A stretch of 64,000 bases of DNA. It comes from Burkholderia sp. FERM BP-3421 (GTDB lineage Bacteria > Pseudomonadota > Gammaproteobacteria > Burkholderiales > Burkholderiaceae). The position numbers and the translations under genes are program-made. Where the stretch lies: contig NZ_CP117781.1 of NCBI RefSeq assembly GCF_028657905.1, positions 2,108,001 to 2,172,000 on the forward strand, written 5' to 3'. Below are positions 9,304 through 18,601 of this stretch, piece by piece; position 1 is the stretch's first letter; every line of letters begins with the position of its first letter. Below the pieces are notes generated by a model, which was not told the origin of the DNA, did no database searches, and saw only the letters and a list, made by a program, of their open reading frames with translations.

Positions 9304-10860
9304 TTACTTGATCGAGATCTCGTCGAAATTGAACGAGCCGTCCGGCAGCACATACGCGCCCTGCAGGCGCTTGCTGCGCGCGTAGACGATCTTTTCCTGG
9401 ACCAGCGAGATCCACGGCGCGTCGGCCCAGATGCGCTTCTGCGCGTCGGCGTACAGCTCGGCCTTCTTCTCGCGGTCGGTGGTCTGCAGCGCCTGCGAGA
9501 GATCGGTGTCGACCGCGTCGTTCCTGTAGTACGCGGTGTTCACGAGCTTCGGCGGGAACGATGCGGACGCCAGCAGCGGCGTGATCGCCCAATCCGACTC
9601 GCCGGTCGACGACGACCAGCCGATGTAGTACATGCGCACGCCCGCCTTGGCCGGATCCTGCACGCTCTCGACCTTCGCGACCCGTTCGCCGGCTTCGAGC
9701 GCCTGCACCTGCGCCTTCACGCCGACCTGCGCGAGCTGCTGCTGGACGAACTGGATCGCCTTTTGCGACGTCGAGTTGTTATAGCCGGACCACAGGACCG
9801 TCTCGAAGCCGTTCGGATAGCCGGCCTCCTTGAGCAGCGCGCGCGCCTTCGCCGGATCGTACGGCCAGGGGCCGAGCTTCACCGCGTAGTCGACGCCCTG
9901 CGGCACGATCCCGGTCGACGGCGTCGCATAGCCCGCGAACGCGACCTTCGCGAGCGCTTCCTTGTTCACCGCGTAGTTGAGCGCCTCGCGCACCTTCGGG
10001 TTGTCGAACGGCTTCTGCTGCACGTTCAGGCTCACGTAGCGCTGCACGATCGAGGCGCGCTCGACCACGTCCACCTTCGGATTGCCCTTGAGGTCGCCCG
10101 CCTGCTCGAACGGAATGCGGAACGCGAAATCGGCCTCGCCCGTCTTCATCAGCGCGGCGCGCGTGTTGTTGTCGACCACCGGCTTCCAGTCGATCGCGTC
10201 GATCTTCGGATAACCCTTCTTCCAGTAGCCCGCGAACTTCTTCACCTTGAGATCGTCGGTCTGCTTCCACTCGACCAGCTCGAACGGACCCGTGCCGACC
10301 GGATGCAGCGCGATGTCGCGGCCCCACTTCTTCAGCGCGGTCGGCGAGATCATCACCGCCGACGGATGCGCGAGCACGTTGATGAATGCCGAGAACGGCT
10401 CCTTGAGCGTGACGCGCACCGTGTACGGATCGACCACCTCGGTCTTCTCGATGCGGCGGAACATGTTGTAGCGCTTGAGCTTGTTGGCCGGATCGGTCAC
10501 GCGGTCGAACACCACCTTCACCGCATTCGCGTTGAAATCGGTGCCGTCCTGGAACTTCACGCCCTGGCGCAGCTTGAAGGTGTACACCTTCGCATCCGGG
10601 CTCGCCTCGTAGCTCGTGGCCAGCACGTTGACGAGCTTCATGTCCTTGTCGAAACCGAACAGGCCCTGGTAGAACGACTTCGTCACCGCCTGCGACAGCG
10701 TGTCGTTCGAATCGTACGGGTCGAGCGTCGTGAAGGTCGAATCGACGGCCATCACCGCGGTCTGCTGGGCGGCCGCGGGCAGCGCGGCCATCAGCGCGAA
10801 CGCGCCGGCGGCCGCCAGCGCGCGAAGACGGAAGGACGGGAATTGGGACGGTTGGTTCAT
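9304..10860 (-). CDS. gsiB: Periplasmic peptide/glutathione-binding protein (SBP_bac_5)
   Basis: This 518-residue solute-binding protein starts at the ATG at 10860, preceded by AGGAGA 8-10 bases upstream. A Sec signal peptide of about 34 residues ends at an AAAQ cleavage region. The mature part has the family-5 extracellular binding fold, with segments such as LRQGVKFQDGTDFNANAVK, RYVSLNVQQKPFDNPKVR and EALNYAVNKEAL. It captures peptide in the periplasm and delivers it to GsiCD. Frame upstream to 10944 is open but lacks a ribosome site, so the longer start was rejected. An 86-base gap separates it from gsiA, which may allow extra expression of the binding protein. Confidence 0.9.
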   Translation of the reverse strand: MNQPSQFPSFRLRALAAAGAFALMAALPAAAQQTAVMAVDSTFTTLDPYDSNDTLSQAVTKSFYQGLFGFDKDMKLVNVLATSYEASPDAKVYTFKLRQGVKFQDGTDFNANAVKVVFDRVTDPANKLKRYNMFRRIEKTEVVDPYTVRVTLKEPFSAFINVLAHPSAVMISPTALKKWGRDIALHPVGTGPFELVEWKQTDDLKVKKFAGYWKKGYPKIDAIDWKPVVDNNTRAALMKTGEADFAFRIPFEQAGDLKGNPKVDVVERASIVQRYVSLNVQQKPFDNPKVREALNYAVNKEALAKVAFAGYATPSTGIVPQGVDYAVKLGPWPYDPAKARALLKEAGYPNGFETVLWSGYNNSTSQKAIQFVQQQLAQVGVKAQVQALEAGERVAKVESVQDPAKAGVRMYYIGWSSSTGESDWAITPLLASASFPPKLVNTAYYRNDAVDTDLSQALQTTDREKKAELYADAQKRIWADAPWISLVQEKIVYARSKRLQGAYVLPDGSFNFDEISIK

Positions 10861-10946
10861 CGGGCGAGTCTCCTGCGGTGCGGTCTGGAAATGGACATGC
10901 CGTCGTGCGGCAACGGGTTGTTGTAGGGCGTACGGGGCGGGCACGC

Positions 10947-12830
10947 TCAGTACGCGCCGCCGATGCGGTGCTCGGCCACGTAGTGATCCGGGCCGACCGC
11001 GACGAGCGGCGCGACCACCGGCTCGTCGCCGAGCGCGCGGATCGGGCTCGGGATCTCGTCGGCGGCCAGCACGCGCGGCGCATGGCGGCGCGCGGGGTCG
11101 GCCACCGGCACCGCGCTCATCAGCTTCTTCGTATAGGGATGGCGCGGCGCCTCGAACACCGCGCTGCGCGGGCCGATCTCGACGATCTGGCCGAGATACA
11201 TGACCGCGACCCGATGGCTGACGCGCTCGACCACCGCCATGTCGTGCGAGATGAACAGATAGGCGACGCCCAGCTCGCGCTGCAGGTCGAGCATCAGGTT
11301 GACGATCTGCGCCTGCACCGACACGTCGAGCGCCGACACCGACTCGTCCGCGATCACGACCTTCGGATTCAACGCGAGCGCGCGCGCGATCGCGATCCGC
11401 TGGCGCTGGCCGCCGGAGAATTCGTGCGGATAGCGGCGCGCCGCGTCGGCGGGCAGGCCCACGCGTTCGAGCAGCCAGTCGACCCGCTGCTGGGCGGCCC
11501 GGCCGCTCGCGACGCCGTGCACGAGCAGCGGCTCCATGATCGAGAAGCCGACCGTCATGCGCGGATTCAGCGACGCGAACGGATCCTGGAAAATGAACTG
11601 GATATTGCGGCGCAGCGCCTGCAGCTCCGCGCCCTTCATCGCGCTGATCTCGCGGCCGTCGAATTCGATCGAGCCGCTCTGGCTCTCGACGAGCCGCAGC
11701 AGCGAGCGCCCGGTGGTCGACTTGCCGCAGCCGGACTCGCCCACCAGCGCGAGCGTCTCGCCCGCGCGCAGCTCGAAGCTGACCCGCTCGACCGCGTGCA
11801 CGTATTGCGACACGCGCCCGAGCAGGCCGCTCTTGACCGGAAAGCGCGTGACGAGATCGCGCACGCGCAGGATCGGCGGCGCGTCGCGGTCGACGGCCGG
11901 CTGCGCCGCGCCCGCCTCGGCCGGCGCCGCGCCGGCCACTTCGGCGCGCAACAGCGGAAACTTGGCGGGCGACTCGGTGCCGCGCATCGCGCCGAGCCGC
12001 GGCACCGCGGCGAGCAGCGCGCGGGTGTAGGTGTGCGCGGGCGCGGCGAACAACGCGTCGGCCGGCCCCTCCTCGACCTTCTCGCCGCGATACATGACGA
12101 GCACGCGATCCGCGACCTCGGCCACCACGCCCATGTCGTGCGTGATGAAGATCACGCCCATGTCCATCTCGTCCTGCAGCCCGCGGATCAGTTGCAGGAT
12201 CTGCGCCTGGATCGTCACGTCGAGCGCGGTGGTGGGCTCATCCGCGATCAACAGCGCGGGCTTGCAGGACAGCGCCATCGCGATCATCACGCGCTGCCGC
12301 ATGCCGCCCGACAGCTGGTGCGGATAGCGGGCGAACACGCGGCGCGCCTCGGGGATCCGCACCAGATCGAGCAGGCGCAGCGTCTCGGCGCGCGACTCGG
12401 CGGCGGACTTGCCCTGGTGCAGCGCGATCGCCTCGCTGATCTGGTCGCCGACCGTGAACACCGGGTTCAGCGAGGTCATCGGCTCCTGGAAGATCATCGC
12501 GACGTCCGCGCCCCGCACCGTGCGCATCGTCGCCGACGACGCCCGCGCGAGATCGAGCAGCGCGCCGCCGCGCCGGCGCAGATGCATCGCGCCGCCCGTG
12601 ATCGCGCCGCCGCCGTGCTCGACGAGCCGCATCAGCGCGAGCGACGTGACCGACTTGCCCGAACCCGATTCGCCGACGATCGCGAGCGTCTCGCCGCGAT
12701 CGACGTGGAACGACAGGTGGCGCACCGCGTCGAACGCGACGCCCTCGCGGCGAAACCGCACCGACAGATCGTCGACCGCGATCACGCGGGCGTCGGGCAG
12801 GTTCGGGGCGGCGGCTCGGTTGTTGTTCAT
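10947..12830 (-). CDS. gsiA: Dual ATPase of peptide/glutathione ABC importer
   Basis: This 627-residue protein has two complete ABC ATPase domains in one chain, as in GsiA. The first has Walker A GESGSGKS, signature LSGGMRQRV and Walker B ALLIADEPT. The second has Walker A GESGCGKS, signature FSGGQRQRI and Walker B VVIADES. Each is followed by a peptide-transporter C-terminal extension (near ARYPHQ/RRYPHE and the PYTK region). A Pro/Ala-rich linker joins the halves near residue 300. It powers uptake through GsiCD at the inner membrane. It sits between iaaA and gsiB. Confidence 0.93.
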   Translation of the reverse strand: MNNNRAAAPNLPDARVIAVDDLSVRFRREGVAFDAVRHLSFHVDRGETLAIVGESGSGKSVTSLALMRLVEHGGGAITGGAMHLRRRGGALLDLARASSATMRTVRGADVAMIFQEPMTSLNPVFTVGDQISEAIALHQGKSAAESRAETLRLLDLVRIPEARRVFARYPHQLSGGMRQRVMIAMALSCKPALLIADEPTTALDVTIQAQILQLIRGLQDEMDMGVIFITHDMGVVAEVADRVLVMYRGEKVEEGPADALFAAPAHTYTRALLAAVPRLGAMRGTESPAKFPLLRAEVAGAAPAEAGAAQPAVDRDAPPILRVRDLVTRFPVKSGLLGRVSQYVHAVERVSFELRAGETLALVGESGCGKSTTGRSLLRLVESQSGSIEFDGREISAMKGAELQALRRNIQFIFQDPFASLNPRMTVGFSIMEPLLVHGVASGRAAQQRVDWLLERVGLPADAARRYPHEFSGGQRQRIAIARALALNPKVVIADESVSALDVSVQAQIVNLMLDLQRELGVAYLFISHDMAVVERVSHRVAVMYLGQIVEIGPRSAVFEAPRHPYTKKLMSAVPVADPARRHAPRVLAADEIPSPIRALGDEPVVAPLVAVGPDHYVAEHRIGGAY

Positions 12831-12860
12831 GTCTGGGTCTCCTCCTGTTCGGCCTGCCGG

Positions 12861-13850
12861 TCAGGCCGCCTCGTCGCGATAGATCGCGGTGACGGGCGCC
12901 TCGCCCACCCGCGCGTAACCGCGGTACATCCCCTCCGTGTTGAACGGCATCGCCACCCGGCCGAGCCGGTCGATCGCGATCACGCCGCCGCGCCCGTCGA
13001 TGCGCGGCAGCTTGTTCATCACCACGTCGTGCGCGGCGTCGTGCAGCGACGCGCCGCGATAGTCCATCTGCGCCGCGATGTCGTAGGCGGCGGCGAGGCG
13101 GATGAACATCTCGCCCGTGCCGGTCGCCGACACCGCGCAGGTCGCGTCGCTCGCATAGCAGCCCGCGCCGATGATCGGCGTGTCGCCGACGCGCCCCGGC
13201 TGCTTGTTGGTGATGCCGCCCGTCGAGGTCGCGGCGGCCAGGTGGCCGTGACGATCGAGCGCGACCGCGCCGACCGTGCCGTGCTTGCGATCCGGATCGA
13301 GCGGCTCCGGCGCGCGCCGGCCCTGCGTGAACGCGAGCGTGGACGCATCGTGGTCGAGCAGCGCGGTGCTCGCGTCGCGCGCCTTGAGCCACTGCTCGCG
13401 GCGGAACTCGGTCGCGAAATAGTCCGGCTCCACCAGGTCCAGGCCTTGCGCGGCGGCGAACGCCTCCGCGCCCGCGCCCGAGAACATCACGTGCTCGCTC
13501 GCCTCCATCACGCGCCGCGCGGCGAGCACCGGGTTGCGCAGCCGCGTCACGCAGCACACCGCGCCGGCCGCGAGCGTCGCGCCGTCCATGACCGCCGCGT
13601 CGAGTTCGTGCCGGCCCTCCGACGTGTAGACCGAGCCGTGCCCGGCATTGAAGAGCGGGCAGTCCTCGAGCAGGCGCACCGCGACGCTGACCGCGTCGAG
13701 CGCGCTGCCGCCGTCGGCCAGCACGGCCTGCGCGGCGGCCAGGATCGCATTCAGCTCGGCGCGATAGCGCGCCTCGGTCTCGGTGTTCATCGCCTGGCGC
13801 AGGATCGTGCCTGCGCCGCCGTGGATCGCTACGACAGCGGTCGGATTCAT
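12861..13850 (-). CDS. iaaA: Isoaspartyl peptidase / L-asparaginase (Ntn hydrolase)
   Basis: This 329-residue plant-type asparaginase should autocleave before T192 in DRKHGTVGAVAL, giving alpha and beta subunits with Thr as nucleophile. AIHGGAGT at 8-15 and FNAGHGSVYT near 68-77 are family blocks, and TGTGE lies in the substrate loop. It hydrolyses beta-aspartyl dipeptides and asparagine in the cytoplasm. The ATG at 13850 overlaps the stop of the MurR-type regulator (ATGA) and was preferred over an in-frame upstream ATG at 13916, which would add 22 atypical residues inside the regulator gene. It precedes gsiA, as in the enterobacterial iaaA-gsi operon. Confidence 0.93.
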   Translation of the reverse strand: MNPTAVVAIHGGAGTILRQAMNTETEARYRAELNAILAAAQAVLADGGSALDAVSVAVRLLEDCPLFNAGHGSVYTSEGRHELDAAVMDGATLAAGAVCCVTRLRNPVLAARRVMEASEHVMFSGAGAEAFAAAQGLDLVEPDYFATEFRREQWLKARDASTALLDHDASTLAFTQGRRAPEPLDPDRKHGTVGAVALDRHGHLAAATSTGGITNKQPGRVGDTPIIGAGCYASDATCAVSATGTGEMFIRLAAAYDIAAQMDYRGASLHDAAHDVVMNKLPRIDGRGGVIAIDRLGRVAMPFNTEGMYRGYARVGEAPVTAIYRDEAA

Positions 13851-14791
13851 GTTTTTTTCGAACGGGAGGGATTGCGGGGTGAAGGAGCGGCTGCCGGTTG
13901 CGGCGCAACGAGCCACGGCAGCACGAATTCGGTCATGTCGGCGGCGGCCTGCGCCGAACGGCGCGCGCGATGCGCGACCGCATCGACGAGCGCCTCGATC
14001 AGCGTCAGCACGGCGGCCTCGGAGGTGGCGGCGAGCCGGCGCTCGGCCGTCACGTACAGCGACAGCGAGGCGAACGGCGCGAGCGGCGACGCGGGGCCGT
14101 CGGTCAGCGCGAGCACCGTCGCGCCCTGCGCGGCGGCGCGGCGGGCGAATTCGACCGTGTCGCGCACATAGCGCGGGAAGGCGATCGCGATCACCAGGTC
14201 GCCGGGCCCGGCGCTGAACAGCCGGCGCGCCGCGTTGGTCGGGCCGCCCACCATCGCGAGCGATTGCACGTGGTCATGGCACACCGACAGCGCGTGCTCC
14301 ATCAGGCCGGCGAGAAAGCCGCTCGCGCCCGCGCCCAGGATGAAGATGCGGCGCGCGGCGAGGATCGCATCGACCGCGGCCTCGACGTGCGCGCGTTCGA
14401 GCTGGGCGCGGGTGCGTTCGAGGTTGGCGACGGCTTGCGTGAACGCGGCGTCGATCAGTTCGCCGCCGCGCATCGCGGCCTCCTGCTCCTGCGCGGAACG
14501 CAGGCGCTCGACCGGCGCGAGCGTGGCCTCGAAGCCGCGCACGAGCGCCGCGCGCAGCGCGGGATAACCGTCGAAGCCGAGCGCGCGCGCGAACCGGTTC
14601 GCGGTCGCGACCGACGCGCCGACCGCGTTCGCCAGCTCGTCGATGTGCATGGTCGCGGCGCGGAACGGATTGGCCAGCACGTATTCGCCCATGCGCCGAT
14701 GAATCGGCGTGAGCGACGACAGCACGGCGGCGATCCGGACTGAGATCGCAGACTCGATGTCAGCTGACCCGGGCGGAGGGAGATGAGGCAT
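13847..14791 (-). CDS. MurR/RpiR family transcriptional regulator of the peptide operon
   Basis: This 314-residue protein has an N-terminal RpiR-type helix-turn-helix (about 10-90, with HIDELANAVGASVATANRFARALG) and a C-terminal sugar-isomerase SIS domain (about 135-265, with IFILGAGASGFLAGL). Relatives respond to phosphosugars such as N-acetylmuramic acid 6-phosphate. It is the first gene of the operon and overlaps iaaA by ATGA, so it probably controls its own transcript. Its pairing with D-aminopeptidase and DmpA suggests a link to cell-wall peptide recycling, which is inference. Confidence 0.88.
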   Translation of the reverse strand: MPHLPPPGSADIESAISVRIAAVLSSLTPIHRRMGEYVLANPFRAATMHIDELANAVGASVATANRFARALGFDGYPALRAALVRGFEATLAPVERLRSAQEQEAAMRGGELIDAAFTQAVANLERTRAQLERAHVEAAVDAILAARRIFILGAGASGFLAGLMEHALSVCHDHVQSLAMVGGPTNAARRLFSAGPGDLVIAIAFPRYVRDTVEFARRAAAQGATVLALTDGPASPLAPFASLSLYVTAERRLAATSEAAVLTLIEALVDAVAHRARRSAQAAADMTEFVLPWLVAPQPAAAPSPRNPSRSKKT

Positions 14792-14880
14792 GGGAGCGGC
14801 GCGGCGAAATCTGAATGAAAGTTAATTTACACAAATTCCGAAAAGAAAAAAATAAATTTTCATCGCGGAGTGGGTCGGGA
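14792..14880 (-). promoter_or_regulatory. AT-rich promoter/operator region of the MurR-gsi operon
   Basis: Just upstream of the regulator start is a markedly AT-rich block (14816-14863) in otherwise GC-rich DNA. On the minus strand it includes TTTTTTTCTTTTCGG and TTTGTGTAAATTAAC, from which a TGTAAATT-like -10 could be drawn. No exact palindrome was found. It is placed as promoter by position and composition only. The rest of the gap to 15133 shows nothing further. Confidence 0.4.
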
Positions 14881-15133
14881 AAGTACGGATGGCTGGGGGC
14901 GGGTCTGGTGGGGGCTGCGGCCGGGGAATGAACGCGGAAGAGGTCGAACCGGGCGGGGAACGGCCAGCCGACATTCAAGCCGCGATGCGCGAGACCGGCG
15001 ATTTCGTGCGCGCAACACGCTGCGACGGACGTGAAAAACTCGCCTGAGCAGGTTCGCGTCGAGCTTCACGCCGACTGATGGTGAGGCGAGGTCGAACGAC
15101 GGCCCACCGAGAGACACGTGTTCACGCGTCGCG

Positions 15134-15484
15134 TCAGGATTGGCGGTTCTTCCGGGACCGGAGCATGGACGAAAGACCGCATCGAGGTACGACTGTTCCT
15201 TCAGACCGCCTCTTCCATGCGCGCCGCCGATGCACGAAGAGCCGATTTGCGACCCGGACGAGCAGCGCGGCGACGGCGAGCGATGCCGCGATGATGACGA
15301 GCAAGCCGCTTGCTTCGATGGCGTCGGCATGGGCAATCGTGTCGATGCCGAGCGCGCTCATGGCCGCCGTGATTGTCGCGGGCAGCGGCGGGAATTCGTA
15401 CGGCAACCGGTCGATCCAGCGCGAAAGCGCATAGCCGATCGCGAGTGTTGCGAAGACGTTAAGGGCGAACCGCGCGATTTTCAT
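15134..15484 (-). CDS. Small membrane protein, likely immunity partner of a DUF2778 effector
   Basis: This 116-residue protein has an N-terminal helix (about 5-22), a periplasmic-looking stretch with LPYEFPPLPATITAAMSALG, a second helix (about 60-80) and a basic C-terminal tail. This architecture and the LPP..I...L..LG pattern resemble small membrane proteins encoded next to DUF2778 L,D-transpeptidase-like effectors. The start at 15484 overlaps the stop of the upstream relic by ATGA. If the relation is right it would protect peptidoglycan in the periplasm. The basic tail from about residue 88 may be extended or altered relative to homologues. The family link comes from memory of related sequences, not from a search. 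Confidence 0.55.
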   Translation of the reverse strand: MKIARFALNVFATLAIGYALSRWIDRLPYEFPPLPATITAAMSALGIDTIAHADAIEASGLLVIIAASLAVAALLVRVANRLFVHRRRAWKRRSEGTVVPRCGLSSMLRSRKNRQS

Positions 15485-15717
15485 GACCGCACCTCGATGA
15501 TGGCATCGGCCTTCATCGCGGCGCCAGGAACCGGAATCGCTGCGCCCCGCGCGCGCAGCCTCGCGGCGAGCTTGTTGACGGCCGTGCACCCTTCGCCACG
15601 TCCTGTCGGCCCGGCTGGACGGAGACGAAAAGCGCCGCGACGAACGCCCGCGATGCCGAGGCATTCCAGGGTGCTCAGTGACGCACCGTTCAGCGTGAAC
15701 GTGCGGGTAAGCGGCAT
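15481..15717 (-). pseudogene. Internally deleted DUF2778 (Tlde1-type) T6SS effector
   Basis: The 78-codon frame joins the N-terminal start of a DUF2778 domain (FTLNGASLSTLECLG) directly to its C-terminal part (GVRRGAFRLRP, then EGCTAV, then AAIPVPG...IIEVR). Intact family members are about 150-170 residues, so roughly half is missing. DUF2778 proteins of the Tlde1 type are type VI effectors that act on peptidoglycan tetrapeptides through a His...Ser-x-Gly-Cys motif. Here the usual RLHP reads RLRP, the serine before GC is replaced (GEGC), and only the cysteine C44 remains. A ribosome site (GAGAGGA) still precedes the ATG, and the frame is open and overlaps the immunity-like gene. It is probably an inactivated effector. 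Confidence 0.65.
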
Positions 15718-16670
15718 GGCCGGTCCTCTCGGATGGTGTGGCCGTACCCTGTCAAAGACTTCGTGTGCGCCATGCCCGCATTCCACACGGACAACCGGCA
15801 TCTCGCATCGGGTATGCCTGATCATGAGCAAAAAGGCTTGAGAACCATCAACGCTTGCGTGTTTCAGGCATGACGCGCGAAGGAGCCCGCCGTACGCGAA
15901 GCGCGACTTGGAGATAACGCTATCGCAATCACGGACGCGTGTTCACTCGTTGACGTCGGACGCACACACATCGAGACAAATATCAAAATATTCAGCGACG
16001 CTTATATACAAGAAAACTAAAAATTAAACCGAAATTGCTTGCCAATTATGCTAATCGACGATCAGAAACCCATACCGTCGCCTGAATACCGCGAGGCGCT
16101 GCTGCGGCGCCGGGATCGCGACAGGTCCCGGGGCCTCGTGTCGCGTTGATGCCGCCTCACATGCTCGCCGCAATCTCTGGTGAAGCCGTCGCGCCCATTG
16201 GCGCATCCCTCTGCGCTCGTACGAAACGTCGCGACGCCCGATGCGGCGCGCTGAATCGCGCTGCTTCCGATCCGAGTTGATCTCGCGCTGCCCATCGCCC
16301 GACGCACGGTACATCTGGCATGTCCTTACCACCATATCGGACAGCAATGCGCGGCTTGATTGTCAACCAATCTCAACAAAAAAATAATTGCGATCCAACT
16401 TCAGGTCCGATTCACATCGGTCGGGTGCCCTCGAAAAAAATTTCATTCAAATCATTTTCGTTCAACCATTAAGAATTGCTAAAGGACGCCGTTACCCCAA
16501 TTCATGGTCCTCGCAAAGCAGCGCCGAATTCGACGGGGACATGGGAAAGATCCATGCCGCGTGTCGGACTGCGAACGAATACGAGGACGCTTCCGGCCTG
16601 CCGGTGCCATCGGATCTCGACCGCCTTGACCGTGGGATAGCGGTTTCGAACCATCAGTCCGAGAGGCAAC
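15718..16670. other. 953-base intergenic region, AT-rich in part, no gene seen
   Basis: Neither strand has a convincing coding frame. The parts around 15960-16060 and 16370-16480 are AT-rich. A Shine-Dalgarno-like GAGAGG lies just before the subtilase start at 16671. No tRNA, repeat or insertion end was recognised. Confidence 0.5.
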
Positions 16671-18346
16671 ATGAGCGTCAAAAGTTTCAACCTCCCCCCC
16701 GCACGGCCCAGCCGGACGCGCGTGCTCGCAGGCATCCTTTCCGCTTCTGTACTCATTCCCCTCGCCGGTTGCGGCGGCGGCGGTGACGGCGCGCCGCCGC
16801 CCTCGCCGTCCTCGCCGGCTACCCCGCCCCCGCCCCCACCGCACCGGCGCCCAGCACTTCGGTTCCGTCGAGTTCGAACGCATCCTGCGCGGCAAAAACC
16901 ACGTCGTCCCCCTCATCAGGCACGACGCCCGGTTCCGTCACGCAGGACGCGCCGGTCGACCACGTGATCATCAAGCTGCAGCCGACCACCATGTCGTCCG
17001 CTTCCGGAGCCCGCATCATGGCGGCGAGCGCCGGCGATCCGGCCCGCGTCAGCGCCGTGATCCAGCGCGTGATGACCAACTGGAACGCGCCGAGCGCGCA
17101 GAACAGCCAGGCGCGCAATTACGCGGCCAGCGCCGCGCAGCCGGCCGCCGTGCAGATGGCGCGCACGCTGTCGGACGGCGCCGCGCTGCTGTCGCTCGGC
17201 CGCGCGATGGCGGCCACCGATGCCGCGGCGCTCGCGCAAGCCTTCGCGGCCGACCCCGACGTCGCCTACGCGGAACCGGACCGCCGCGTGTTCGCACGAA
17301 CCATCTCGACCGATCCGATGTTCCCGCAACAATGGAACCTGACATCGCCCACGGTCGGCATCGACCTGCCGCTCGCCTGGAACCTGACCACGGGCGCGCC
17401 CGGCCTCGTGACCGCCGTGCTCGACACCGGCTACCGCCCGCATCCCGACATCACGCCGAACCTGCTGCCCGGCTACAGCTTCATCACGAGCGTCGCGACC
17501 AGCAACAACGGCAAGACGCGCGGCCCGGACGCCACCGATCCGGGCGACTGGGTCACGCAGGCCGAAATCAACGATCCGACCGGCCCGTTTCGCTACTGCA
17601 AGGAGCCGCCGCACAACAGCAAATGGCACGGCACCAAGGTGGCCGGCATCATCGGCGCATCGGCCAACAACGGCATCGGCATCGCGGGCGTGAACTGGAA
17701 CAGCCAGATCCTGCCGGTGCGCGTGCTCGGCAAGTGCGGCGGCGTCGACAGCGACATCACGGACGCCATGCGCTGGGCCGCCGGGATCCCGGTCGCCGGC
17801 GTGCCGAACAACACGCATCCGGCCAAGGTCATCAACCTGAGCCTCGGCGGCACCGGCCCGTGCGGCAGCACGTTCCAGCAGGCGATCAACGACGTCAATG
17901 CGGTCGGCGTGAGCGTGGTGGTCGCGGCCGGCAACGACGGGCTGTTGACCTCGCAGGATCGTCCCGCGAACTGCAAGGGCGTGATCGCCGTCGCCGCGAC
18001 CGACAACACCGGCCGCCGCGCGTATTACAGCAACTTCGGCCCGTTGATCACCCTGAGCGCGCCGGGCACCGCCATCCTGTCGACCTCGAACGCGGGCACC
18101 ACCTCGCCGGCGGCGGACACCTACGCGACCGATCAAGGCACGAGCCTCGCCGCGCCGCAGGTGGCGGGCGTGATCTCGCTGATGCTGTCGATGAACCCGA
18201 CGCTGACGCCCGCGCAGATCGCGCGGAAGCTCGCGGCCACGGCCCGTCCGTCGCCCGTCGCCGCCACCGCGACATGCAGCGCCTTGCCGCCGGGCGCGGG
18301 GATCCTCGATGCAAAGGCCGCGGTGAGCGCCGCGACGTCGAACTGA
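16671..18346 (+). pseudogene. Subtilisin-like (S8) serine protease lipoprotein, interrupted by a frameshift
   Basis: The 5' frame (ATG 16671, GAGAGG ribosome site) encodes a lipoprotein signal with lipobox LAGC near residue 33, then Gly and Pro runs. Within the C-rich tract 16822-16840 the sensible reading moves to another frame. That frame reads a Ser/Thr/Pro linker and then a subtilase through to 18346. The catalytic triad is visible: Asp in VLDTGYRPHPD, His in WHGTKVAGI, Ser in QGTSLAAPQVAG. An inhibitor-like prosegment (ADPDVAYAEPD) precedes it. Without a shift, the first frame ends at 16967 in an arginine-rich tail. A GTG at 16964 could start the protease alone but without any export signal. 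Loss of one base from the tract restores nothing else, so the choices are a real one-base contraction, phase variation or a sequence error. Confidence 0.85.
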
Positions 18347-18358
18347 GCGGCATGCGCA

Positions 18359-18405
18359 CTGCGGCCATCCCGCCTCACCGACGGGATGGCCGCAGTTGCG
18401 TTGTT
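18359..18405 (+). terminator. Rho-independent terminator after the subtilase gene
   Basis: A perfect 14-base-pair stem (CTGCGGCCATCCCG at 18359-18372 with its complement at 18382-18395, 9-base loop) starts 12 bases after the stop and is followed by a T-rich TTGCGTTGTTGCG tract. Confidence 0.8.
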
Positions 18406-18601
18406 GCGTTGTGCGGAGAAATATCCGGCTGCGGAGTCGATAGCTTACAATTCGTCAGCTGACCTACCCTCCTGCATTGCCCCCTTGCAGCCGTTCCACC
18501 GGGTAACATCACACGAGCCCGCCGCATTCGGGCTTGCCGGCGCACCCCGCCGGCGCAGCGGTGCCTCGCCCAGTGATGCCCTTTCCCTGGATGCCAACGC
18601 C

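Noticed and set aside
10878..14171. Long open frame on the plus strand opposite the gsi operon
   Set aside because: It is Arg/His-rich with no recognised domain and lies antisense to five clear genes; in GC-rich DNA such shadows are common.
14860..15336. Minus-strand frame before the MurR gene
   Set aside because: No domain, overlaps the immunity-like gene in another frame, and lacks a ribosome site.
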